Shown: one piece after another, positions 13,203 to 19,332 of the stretch
Layout of the letters: each line of letters starts with the position of its first letter
Numbering within the stretch: the first letter of the stretch is position 1
Virus record (IMG/VR): IMGVR_UViG_3300033144_003065
Span: 1 to 40,687 of that record
From: a virus
Direction: 5' to 3' (one strand)
Length of the DNA stretch: 40,687 nt
Notes under the pieces: generated by a model
Database searches by the model: none
What the model saw: the letters and a program-made list of their open reading frames with translations, nothing else
What the model was told of the DNA's origin: nothing
Program-made: the position numbers and the translations under genes

Positions 13203-13578
13203 TTAAATTCAACTAACTAGTTTCTTCACTAAGTTTCCGAAAGTTTACCGATTCTAGTGAACAAGTCTATACCCCTTAACTCTATGATATATAACAATAA
13301 AAATATAAAATATAGTATATAGTGTATTGTTTCCGTTTTTCTCTGTGTGCCTCTAAAAACGTCTTTTCGTGTGTGAGTCTGTGTCTTTTTGTCTATTTCC
13401 CTCTCTCTATATGACGTAAATCAGGGAACTTTGCTATTTACCATCTTTTATTCAATAATATCAATAATGTACACCGTTTTCTTAAAGGTGAACTTTAAGA
13501 GAAGTTTGGAAACAAGTACGGATTAATCAACAATATCAAGGACTAAAAGTTTCCGTTCATTTTGGGAACAATATAAAC
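13203..13578. other. A+T-rich non-coding region between divergent paralogues; candidate origin or switch
   Basis: No gene is seen. GTTTCCG occurs three times in the same direction (13233, 13329, 13549). ATATCAA occurs at 13458 and 13533 as well as in the flanking promoter at 13177. The stretch 13285-13328 is almost only A and T (ATATAACAATAAAAATATAA). It is followed by about 90 bases nearly without A outside short runs (TTTCCGTTTTTCTCTGTG to TTTCCCTCTCTCTATATG), a pyrimidine and TG-rich strand bias. An easily melted block beside a skewed tract and short repeats resembles a replication origin, but a transcription switch explains it as well. Confidence 0.4.
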
Positions 13579-13607
13579 TTCCACATGTTCACCACCTATG
13601 TTATACT
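13579..13607 (+). promoter_or_regulatory. Rightward promoter for paralogue B and the replication block
   Basis: TTCCAC (13579-13584), 17 bases, TATACT (13602-13607), with TGT directly before the -10, an extended -10 element. It lies 33 bases before the start codon at 13641. It is the mirror of the leftward promoter at 13174, so the two paralogues face away from a shared control region. Confidence 0.6.
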
Positions 13608-13640
13608 AAAATGATAAACTGAATAAATAAGGGAAACAAA

Positions 13641-13829
13641 ATGTTAATCAAAATACTCAACAGACCTATTCCAGAGCGTGAAGGTTTAACTGCATTTATG
13701 AAAACCCTAAAAATAAGCGACTGCTTTGAATATCCCTCAAGGGCACCATATAATGTTTCATACCGGATAGGGATTAAAATAGTGCGCCGAAAAACTGACG
13801 GGATATGGTGTTACTGGCGAATTGCTTAA
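13641..13829 (+). CDS. Small putative DNA-binding protein, paralogue B
   Basis: 62 residues from ATG 13641 with AAGGG eight bases upstream. It aligns along most of its length with the protein encoded divergently at 12944: GLTAFMKTLKISDCFEYPSR, then YNVSYRIGIKIVRRKTDG and a C-terminal WCYWRIA. The conserved IGIKxxRRxxDG part is basic. The N-terminal 15 residues are unrelated between the two. It is the first gene of the long rightward block. A divergent pair of related small basic proteins around a shared control region suggests mutual or autoregulation, which is an inference. Confidence 0.7.
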   Translation: MLIKILNRPIPEREGLTAFMKTLKISDCFEYPSRAPYNVSYRIGIKIVRRKTDGIWCYWRIA

Positions 13830-13833
13830 TCCT

Positions 13834-13862
13834 TTGTTAACCTAGGTATGAGATACTTAAAT
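13834..13862 (+). promoter_or_regulatory. Candidate rightward promoter
   Basis: TTGTTA (13834-13839), 17 bases, TTAAAT (13857-13862), each four of six to consensus, in the 50-base gap before the gene at 13880. It could reinforce expression of the replication block. Confidence 0.35.
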
Positions 13863-13879
13863 TATGGAGGATTAAAAAC

Positions 13880-14206
13880 ATGTCAAACTGTGAACAAGTA
13901 TTAGATCAAGTAAGAAGTACAGAATTTCTAAAAGAGTGTATTGATACTATTTTTCTAGCCAGCCAAGGGGAACATATAACCTATGACACCCTGCAAATGT
14001 ATATAGATCAACACGACATAATATACGATGGTAATGCTATAAAATTCTTAACAGAGCACGATCCGAGTCTAAAAGAATCTATTGCAATCACAATTGAATT
14101 CGGTTTCGATATGAACAGCTTGAGCAGCGAAACACTTGCGACGCTGCTATTCCGAAATTTAGCAATGGGCGAGTTAAACAAAATTGACTTTGAACCGGGG
14201 GACTAA
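13880..14206 (+). CDS. Hypothetical acidic protein
   Basis: 108 residues from ATG 13880 with GGAGG nine bases upstream. It is acidic and helical: CEQVLDQVRSTEFLKECIDT, then YDTLQMYIDQHDIIYDGNAI, then LSSETLATLLFRNLAMGELN and a C-terminal NKIDFEPGD. No membrane helix, no metal motif. I do not recognise the family. It is followed after three bases by the next small gene. Its acidity contrasts with the basic paralogue B before it; a DNA-mimic or partner protein is a guess only. Confidence 0.7.
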   Translation: MSNCEQVLDQVRSTEFLKECIDTIFLASQGEHITYDTLQMYIDQHDIIYDGNAIKFLTEHDPSLKESIAITIEFGFDMNSLSSETLATLLFRNLAMGELNKIDFEPGD

Positions 14207-14209
14207 GTT

Positions 14210-14416
14210 ATGTTAAGAGCTCACCAACTGCCAATTGACTATCAACATATAAAAGTGTACGGGAAAATCCAAGGGTATTCTGATAGTTGGGTTAAGGGGC
14301 AGCAATGGGTGGCCCATAGAATGGACGCCCCACATGATACTGTTAGCGTTGTAGATGGCACGCCCTGTTTATTCCGCAACCTGTCGATAACACAAAAAAG
14401 GGAATTTAGGGGTTAA
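14210..14416 (+). CDS. Hypothetical small protein
   Basis: 68 residues from ATG 14210, three bases after the preceding stop. It is beta-looking and basic: LPIDYQHIKVYGKIQGYSDS, then WVKGQQWVAHRMDAPHDTVS, then DGTPCLFRNLSITQKREFRG. No ribosome site stands out beyond the GGGGGA at the end of the upstream gene. Unknown family. It is one of about seven short genes lying between the control region and the nucleotide-metabolism genes. Confidence 0.6.
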   Translation: MLRAHQLPIDYQHIKVYGKIQGYSDSWVKGQQWVAHRMDAPHDTVSVVDGTPCLFRNLSITQKREFRG

Positions 14417-14420
14417 ATAA

Positions 14421-14555
14421 ATGCACGCTGTAAGACATAATAAGGCAAACAACCACTTTGAAATTTACGAGATATTAACTGGTAAGATAATAACATGGTA
14501 TATGGGCGCGAGCGTCGCATATCAGAAAGCAAAACAGCTAAACAGGAGGTATTAG
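14421..14555 (+). CDS. Hypothetical 44-aa protein, related to the product at 14847
   Basis: 44 residues from ATG 14421 to TAG 14553-14555. It lies exactly between the stop of the previous gene and the start at 14559, leaving no other explanation for this stretch. It contains HAVRHNKANNHFEIYEILTG and ends in YQKAKQLNRRY. The pattern RxNKxxxHFExxxxxGxxI followed by a V or A-rich helix and RxY is shared with the 68-residue protein at 14847, so the two are probably distant duplicates. Its last codons AACAGGAGGTAT supply the ribosome site for the next gene. Confidence 0.65.
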   Translation: MHAVRHNKANNHFEIYEILTGKIITWYMGASVAYQKAKQLNRRY

Positions 14556-14558
14556 GTA

Positions 14559-14843
14559 ATGAATTTCCAATTTAAAGATGTCCCGTTGCGGTCAACAACA
14601 TATACCCGTGTTATGAAAAAGTGTAAAAGATTAAACATGTTATATGGGGGTTATAATGAGCTTTTTAGCCGCGCAGAATATAAAGAAATATATCCACATG
14701 GAAAAAGGAAAATAAGTTATATGAGCTACGGCACGCGCCGTATAAAAGATATACGCTTTCCTGACACAATGGAACGGGACTTGTTCATTAAAGAATACAA
14801 CGATGGGTATATTCGCATGGTGCGAGGAAAAGAAAAGGTGTAA
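14559..14843 (+). CDS. Hypothetical basic protein
   Basis: 94 residues from ATG 14559, with AGGAGG eleven bases upstream inside the end of the 44-residue gene. It is basic and rich in Tyr: RVMKKCKRLNMLYGGYNELF, KEIYPHGKRKISYMSYGTRR, then DTMERDLFIKEYNDGYIRMV. No membrane segment and no known motif. The composition would suit a nucleic-acid-binding protein. It is followed after three bases by the next gene and is part of a dense operon. Confidence 0.65.
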   Translation: MNFQFKDVPLRSTTYTRVMKKCKRLNMLYGGYNELFSRAEYKEIYPHGKRKISYMSYGTRRIKDIRFPDTMERDLFIKEYNDGYIRMVRGKEKV

Positions 14844-14846
14844 ATT

Positions 14847-15053
14847 ATGATTATGATTAAGCGGAATAAGAACTCTAGACACTTTGAAGCAATAAATGCA
14901 TACGGTGATGTTATAATGTCAGACCTATATTGTAAGGTGGTATGGAGTTGTGTAAAAACGTATCATGAGGAAATGAGGGAGTATAACTCTAACAAGGGGA
15001 GGTGCACACTATGTTTGACCGGGAACGATATATTATATTTGAATCAGATTTAA
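14847..15053 (+). CDS. Hypothetical small protein, related to the product at 14421
   Basis: 68 residues from ATG 14847 with AAGGTG seven bases upstream; a second ATG at 14853 is possible. The N-terminal half, IKRNKNSRHFEAINAYGDVI then VVWSCVKTYHEEMREY, follows the same plan as the 44-residue protein two genes upstream. The C-terminal part, CTLCLTGNDILYLNQI, lies over the beginning of the next gene, which starts at 15011 in another frame. It may therefore be an extension or a short overlap of 43 bases. No known family. Confidence 0.55.
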   Translation: MIMIKRNKNSRHFEAINAYGDVIMSDLYCKVVWSCVKTYHEEMREYNSNKGRCTLCLTGNDILYLNQI

Positions 15054-15379
15054 ATATCCAAGAAACGATAGACCATTTAAATGCATGTGGTATAGGGTTC
15101 AAACAACTAGAGGGGTGTTACGCAGGAAAGACAAGCCCTAACTTTATAATTAATGAGAAAGAATACCATCAATGTATGCAATTAATCGAGGATCAAGATA
15201 CCGTATTAATATTGTCACATAAACAAGGTTGTGGTATGCGTATTGCACATATACAATTTACAAAAACAGGGTCGCGTGCAACATTAGGATACCTTGAACA
15301 GGTTACAGAGAAAGAGGCGAAAAGCGCAGGGGACTACACTTTTGATCCATTGACGGGGTTTTATTTCATTGCTCGATAA
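15011..15379 (+). CDS. Hypothetical protein
   Basis: 122 residues from ATG 15011, which has GGGGAGG eight bases upstream; an earlier in-frame ATG at 15002 lies within that site. The protein has mixed alpha and beta character: FDRERYIIFESDLNIQETID, HLNACGIGFKQLEGCYAGKT, QCMQLIEDQDTVLILSHKQG, then FTKTGSRATLGYLEQVTEKE. The opening part is reminiscent of a small NUDIX- or ACT-like fold only in a general way; no diagnostic residues are seen. It precedes the HD-domain gene by 12 bases and may share in nucleotide-related work, which is only context. Confidence 0.65.
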   Translation: MFDRERYIIFESDLNIQETIDHLNACGIGFKQLEGCYAGKTSPNFIINEKEYHQCMQLIEDQDTVLILSHKQGCGMRIAHIQFTKTGSRATLGYLEQVTEKEAKSAGDYTFDPLTGFYFIAR

Positions 15380-15391
15380 GAGGTGTAAAAT

Positions 15392-15928
15392 ATGACAATA
15401 CCAGCATATAAATTATTAAATGTAATTACACGAGGCAGCCTTATAAAAAGATATCATACTAGGCAATCGATACACATACAAAATAATGCTGAACATCAAT
15501 TCTTTGTTGTGTCAATAGCCCTCATTTTATACCCTGAAATGGGCATGGAAACACTGAGGAAAATACTATGGCATGATATATACGAATATGAAACGGGGGA
15601 CATGCCTTGGCTGATAAAGCGCAACCACCCCGACTTAAAAAATGTGATGTTTAAAATAGAGCATAAGTGCCGCGAACGGGATCAGTTGTTTACAGAGGTA
15701 ACAACATTTGAACATACCATACTTAAACTTTCAGAATACTTTGAATGTCTCTTATTCTGCTTACGGGAGCGGCGACTAGGCAATTCTGAATTCGATGATA
15801 CAATACAAGATTGTATAGGTTGCATTCTGGAAATAAACGATAAGACACGGGCAGACTCGGATTGTGTAGACTTAGGGGTCAATTCTAGCGTATTATTACG
15901 AGAAGTAAGGGAGGAAGGAAATGTATAA
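15392..15928 (+). CDS. HD-domain nucleotidase / dNTP phosphohydrolase, YfbR- or DatZ-like
   Basis: 178 residues, right for single-domain HD nucleotidases. Motifs: KRYHTRQSIHIQNNAEH (His35), then WHDIYEYETGDMPW with the HD pair His61-Asp62, Glu65 and TGDMP, the hallmark of YfbR-type 5'-deoxynucleotidases and of DatZ-type dATP triphosphohydrolases. The last metal Asp seems replaced by Glu115 in ILKLSEYFECLL, which is unusual. It would remove phosphates from deoxynucleotides in the host cytoplasm. The ATG has GAGGTG upstream. It overlaps the next gene by eight bases and lies 0.3 kb before a dATP/dGTP diphosphohydrolase-family gene, suggesting joint pool editing. Confidence 0.8.
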   Translation: MTIPAYKLLNVITRGSLIKRYHTRQSIHIQNNAEHQFFVVSIALILYPEMGMETLRKILWHDIYEYETGDMPWLIKRNHPDLKNVMFKIEHKCRERDQLFTEVTTFEHTILKLSEYFECLLFCLRERRLGNSEFDDTIQDCIGCILEINDKTRADSDCVDLGVNSSVLLREVREEGNV

Positions 15929-16223
15929 CGCCCCTCATGTACAAACTAAAGAAGAAGCAAGGTGTATTACATTAAGCTGGAAATTACTTGAATACAGATT
16001 AATGTACTACTGTCCTGAAATGATAGCTAAAAAATTTCATAAAGAGTTAGAGATACCGGATTCTGAATACGATAAATTAGAACGTAAATACTTTAAACTG
16101 TGTAAAAAATTAAAAATGAAAAACTCTTTCGAATATATGGTGGGTATCAGTTTAAAGAATCCAAGTGTCCAACTAGTCTTGTCCCGGTATGGTAAAAAGA
16201 AACGGGTAAAGAGGGGTAAATAA
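15921..16223 (+). CDS. Second LigA domain Ia-like small protein
   Basis: 100 residues, starting at ATG 15921 inside the end of the HD gene, with GAGGAAGGAA directly upstream. The core SWKLLEYRLMYYCPEMIAKK then EIPDSEYDKLERKYFKLCKK matches the domain Ia pattern YxYYxxxxxxIPDxEYDxLxxxL of NAD-dependent DNA ligases more clearly than the copy at 9875. The catalytic domains of a ligase are absent. It ends with a very basic tail, YGKKKRVKRGK, fitting DNA or NAD/NMN contact. Role unknown: it might bind NMN or NAD, or dock on host LigA. Family call is from motif shape. Confidence 0.6.
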   Translation: MYNAPHVQTKEEARCITLSWKLLEYRLMYYCPEMIAKKFHKELEIPDSEYDKLERKYFKLCKKLKMKNSFEYMVGISLKNPSVQLVLSRYGKKKRVKRGK

Positions 16224-16224
16224 G

Positions 16225-16968
16225 ATGGCTGACAAAAAAATAATACAATTAAAAGTAGGTAAAACATACAAGTCACGTAGCGGGGAAATAGTAACAATTG
16301 TGTCTGTTACTGGTGATGGGGTGTATTCATTTGGGGGTGGTAATGGACGTTCTTACACGAAAGAGGGTGTATGGTGGTCAACCGTTAATAATGGTGTACA
16401 CGACCTTATAAGCGAAGTATCAACCCAAGAAAACAAGTGTAAGCGGTGTCCAAACTCAGGGAGTTGTGGTATGTCTTCCTTGCTTAGCCGTGATAAATTA
16501 ATAGGTGCGAAACATGATCGCACTTTTAAAGACACTAACCCAAAAGACGTTGTAGGTACGAAAAAGTGGCGAGTCTTTACAACTATACCTTTGACAGTAA
16601 TAGCAGAACTCGGCGCAGCAATGCTAGAGGGTGCGCGGAAGTACGGGAGGCATAATTACCGAGTTTCCGGGGTACGCGCTTCTGTGTATGTTGACGCTGC
16701 TATAGGACATATTATGCAGTGGTGGGAGGGTGAGGATATCGATATAGATTCTGGCATTTCACACATAACTAAGGCGATGGCTTCTTTAGCAGTTCTGCGG
16801 GACGCTATGATGCAAGAGAAACTGACAGACGACCGCCCACCCAAAGCAAAACTTGCTGCTATACGGGATAATTTACAGGCAATTGTTGATAGTATTTTCA
16901 AACGTCACCCTAACGCAACCACAGCGTATACAGAATTTAATAAACCAGAGGGGGAAAATGATGATTAA
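16225..16968 (+). CDS. dATP/dGTP diphosphohydrolase-family protein (MazZ/DUF5664-like)
   Basis: 247 residues in two parts. Residues 1-60 form a small SH3-like beta domain (LKVGKTYKSRSGEIVTIVSV, YTKEGVWW), followed by a Cys cluster CKRCPNSGSCG (72-82). Residues about 103-195 read DTNPKDVVGTKKW, LGAAMLEGARKYGRHNYR, VDAAIGHIMQWWEGEDID and ISHITKAMASLAVLRDAM, the all-helical NTP-pyrophosphatase family whose phage members (MazZ) turn dGTP or dATP into the monophosphate. It follows the HD nucleotidase in the same operon and precedes the polymerase. The N-terminal Cys and SH3-like module is an extra not needed for catalysis. Confidence 0.78.
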   Translation: MADKKIIQLKVGKTYKSRSGEIVTIVSVTGDGVYSFGGGNGRSYTKEGVWWSTVNNGVHDLISEVSTQENKCKRCPNSGSCGMSSLLSRDKLIGAKHDRTFKDTNPKDVVGTKKWRVFTTIPLTVIAELGAAMLEGARKYGRHNYRVSGVRASVYVDAAIGHIMQWWEGEDIDIDSGISHITKAMASLAVLRDAMMQEKLTDDRPPKAKLAAIRDNLQAIVDSIFKRHPNATTAYTEFNKPEGENDD

Positions 16969-17203
16969 ATCGCTCATAGGTAAATTATTTAAACGTAAAA
17001 GAAAACTTATAAAATTCAAAGATTTAAGAGTGGGGACTGTGTTTATGTATGATAATAAATGTTGTATAAAATTAAAAAATACGTGCCTTAACACGACTGA
17101 TCCGTATGATGTTATAGGTTTGTATCTTTGTCTTGACACCGACGAAGTATATGGCGTTTTTGATGATTTGGGAGATTTACTAGTAGACCCAATGATTAGA
17201 TGA
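16958..17203 (+). CDS. Hypothetical small protein
   Basis: 81 residues from ATG 16958, which has AGAGGGGG five bases upstream and overlaps the previous gene by 11 bases; a longer frame from 16853 is buried in that gene. The N-terminus is very basic (IGKLFKRKRKLIKFKD), then a beta-rich part VGTVFMYDNKCCIKLKN and DVIGLYLCLDTDEVYGVFDD. It looks like a small RNA- or protein-binding barrel, but I do not recognise it. It directly precedes the DNA polymerase, separated by 56 bases. Confidence 0.65.
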   Translation: MMIKSLIGKLFKRKRKLIKFKDLRVGTVFMYDNKCCIKLKNTCLNTTDPYDVIGLYLCLDTDEVYGVFDDLGDLLVDPMIR

Positions 17204-17259
17204 AAGGGCCGACGGATATAAATACTATGAGGTCAGTGTAATAGTGGGGGCTAAGCTCG

Positions 17260-19038
17260 ATGTATAGAACAACAGTCATAGATTTTGAAACATATTTTGA
17301 CAGTGAGTACTCACTGAAAAGAATGACGACAGAAGCGTATGTCCGCGATCCCCGTTTTCAAACACACTGCGTGTCTGTTTATTGTGATGATGGGACTCAA
17401 GAGGTTTATACAAAGGATATCAAGGAAAACCTAGAGCCATACATGGATGATTTTGTTATCGCACACCATGCACACTTCGACGGCTTGATATTGTCTCACC
17501 ACTACGGGCTATATCCAAAATACTGGGGTTGCACCCTATCCATGGCGCGGGCACAACTGCAATTTTTAAAGAGCAAAAGTCTAAGCGCTTTGTGTGAATA
17601 CTATGATTTACCAGAGAAAACAATAACTTATAACGCTTTCCGGGGAAAACGAGTGCTTGATCCAGAAACAGAAAAAATGTTAACAGAAGGTTGCCTAGAT
17701 GATTCGCGGCTAACCTTTGAAATTGCTAAACACCTATTAACAGATATCCCAAGTAGTGAACTACAGGTTATTGACTCCACAATTAGAATGTTTACTGAAC
17801 CGTGCCTGACCCTCGATGCAGAAATGATATCCGCTGAATTAACTCGTGTACGAAATGTGAAAGCGGGGGCATTAGAATCACTTGGTGTAGATCGCAAAGA
17901 TTTAATGTCCAGTAAAAAATTTAGTGATTTACTAGAGCGACTAGGGGTGGATACCCCTATGAAACGCTCTGAAAAGCAGGGTAAACTAATACCGGCACTA
18001 GCCAAAACAGATGCGGGGATGAAAGGGCTACTAGTACATGAGAACGAGGTCGTAGCCGCGTTAGCCTCAGCTCGCCTAGGGGAGAAGTCGACTTTATTAG
18101 AAACTCGCTGCGTGCGGTTCCTAGACACCTACAGTCGCGGAGCATTGCCAGTGTACCTAAATTATCATGGAGCTAGACATACTGGCAGATGGTCAGGCGG
18201 GGACAAAATGAATTGGCAGAATCTTATACCAGCGATTAAAAAAGCGGTTTTGGCTCCAGAGGGTTACAAACTAGTCGGCGCGGACGAAGCACAGATTGAA
18301 TGTAGGTTACTGAATTGGTTTGCAGGACAAGACAACATTACCGAGGCGTTTAGAGAGGGGCGGGATATTTACTGTGAAGGTGCGTCTATATTTTTTGGGC
18401 GGACAATCACTAAAAAAGACGTTGCTGAACGAAAGCTAGGGAAAGTGACTGAGTTAGGATCAGGATATGGAGTTGGGGCACCGAAGTTTCAGTCTATCGC
18501 GCTACAACAAGCGAAGCAAAAAATTTCGCTCGCCGAAGCAGAGCGGGCTATTCAGATTTATCGAAATACCCACCCCAAAGTTGTTGGTACGTGGGGTTGT
18601 TTTCAACAGGTCCTCGAGGACATGGATAAAGGATTAGCGCCCTATAAAATTCGGTGTCTAACTATCGATGGATATAAAATAATTATGCCAGATGGCACAG
18701 CCCTTGACTATACAGGGTTACATTGGGAAAATGACGAACAAGATTCAAGAGGTGGAAACTATAAAGTTAGAGATAAAAAAATATACGGAGGTCTTGTTGT
18801 TGAGAATATAATTCAGAAACTTGGTCGGAATTTCACTGCCCGTGTTATAATAAATGTTGACAACAAATACAAATACAAATCAGCTACCACAACTCACGAC
18901 GATATTTTATATGTTGTTAAAAAAGATGATACTACCGCCCTAGATAATATATTGTGTGAAATGCGGACTCCGCCCGACTGGGCACCTGACTTACCACTCG
19001 ATGCTGAGGGTTTTGAAAATGAAAGGTATGACAAATGA
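17260..19038 (+). CDS. Family A DNA polymerase with 3'-5' exonuclease
   Basis: 592 residues. Proofreading motifs: VIDFETYFD (Asp8, Glu10), AHHAHFDGLIL (Asp74) and GCLDDSRLT (Asp147/148). Polymerase motif A is GADEAQIECRLLNWF (Asp342). Motif B is RKLGKVTELGSGYG, giving Arg391, Lys395, Leu399 and Tyr403 with the four-residue spacing of E. coli Pol I Arg754, Lys758, Phe762 and Tyr766, so the Phe762 position is Leu. Motif C is TTHDDILYVV, with His-Asp-Asp instead of His-Asp-Glu. There is no 5'-3' exonuclease domain. It should be the replicative enzyme, working with the primase 0.3 kb downstream. Start ATG 17260 with GGGGG upstream. Confidence 0.93.
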   Translation: MYRTTVIDFETYFDSEYSLKRMTTEAYVRDPRFQTHCVSVYCDDGTQEVYTKDIKENLEPYMDDFVIAHHAHFDGLILSHHYGLYPKYWGCTLSMARAQLQFLKSKSLSALCEYYDLPEKTITYNAFRGKRVLDPETEKMLTEGCLDDSRLTFEIAKHLLTDIPSSELQVIDSTIRMFTEPCLTLDAEMISAELTRVRNVKAGALESLGVDRKDLMSSKKFSDLLERLGVDTPMKRSEKQGKLIPALAKTDAGMKGLLVHENEVVAALASARLGEKSTLLETRCVRFLDTYSRGALPVYLNYHGARHTGRWSGGDKMNWQNLIPAIKKAVLAPEGYKLVGADEAQIECRLLNWFAGQDNITEAFREGRDIYCEGASIFFGRTITKKDVAERKLGKVTELGSGYGVGAPKFQSIALQQAKQKISLAEAERAIQIYRNTHPKVVGTWGCFQQVLEDMDKGLAPYKIRCLTIDGYKIIMPDGTALDYTGLHWENDEQDSRGGNYKVRDKKIYGGLVVENIIQKLGRNFTARVIINVDNKYKYKSATTTHDDILYVVKKDDTTALDNILCEMRTPPDWAPDLPLDAEGFENERYDK

Positions 19039-19301
19039 CACCAGTTAAAATAATAATTACATGCGGGCTTATCATATCAGTTGTTGGGGTATTTTGCTAT
19101 TTTTATATATGTACGCAGAATAGTCAGGCAGCACCAAAGGAGCTGATGGACTTCGGCTGTACGTCAACAAGAGTATCAAGTGAGACATGCGAGCGTACAT
19201 TTGAGGTGCGTAGGAGGATGCAAATAAAGCATGGGGCTCGGCGCGAGTGGAGTCACGGTGGACTAACCCCAGACGAGATAAATAAGATAAAGGAGTCTTA
19301 G
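19035..19301 (+). CDS. Small membrane-anchored protein
   Basis: 88 residues. The ATG overlaps the polymerase stop as ATGA. Residues 4-26 (VKIIITCGLIISVVGVFCYF) form one membrane helix. The remaining part is polar and basic with CTSTRVSSETCERTFEVRRR and ends in GLTPDEINKIKES. One N-terminal helix plus a small soluble domain could anchor replication proteins at the membrane or be a secreted or superinfection-related protein. No known family. Its ribosome supply probably comes from the polymerase by coupling. Confidence 0.65.
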   Translation: MTPVKIIITCGLIISVVGVFCYFYICTQNSQAAPKELMDFGCTSTRVSSETCERTFEVRRRMQIKHGARREWSHGGLTPDEINKIKES

Positions 19302-19302
19302 A

Positions 19303-19332
19303 ATGCCGTTTTTTATTGTGGTGTTTAAATGA
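19303..19332 (+). CDS. Nine-codon leader coupled to the primase gene
   Basis: ATG at 19303-19305 with AAGGAG nine bases upstream encodes MPFFIVVFK and stops at TGA 19330-19332. The stop overlaps the primase ATG (19329-19331) as ATGA. The primase start has no good ribosome site of its own, so this mini-frame probably delivers ribosomes to it. Evidence is sequence layout only. Confidence 0.4.
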   Translation: MPFFIVVFK

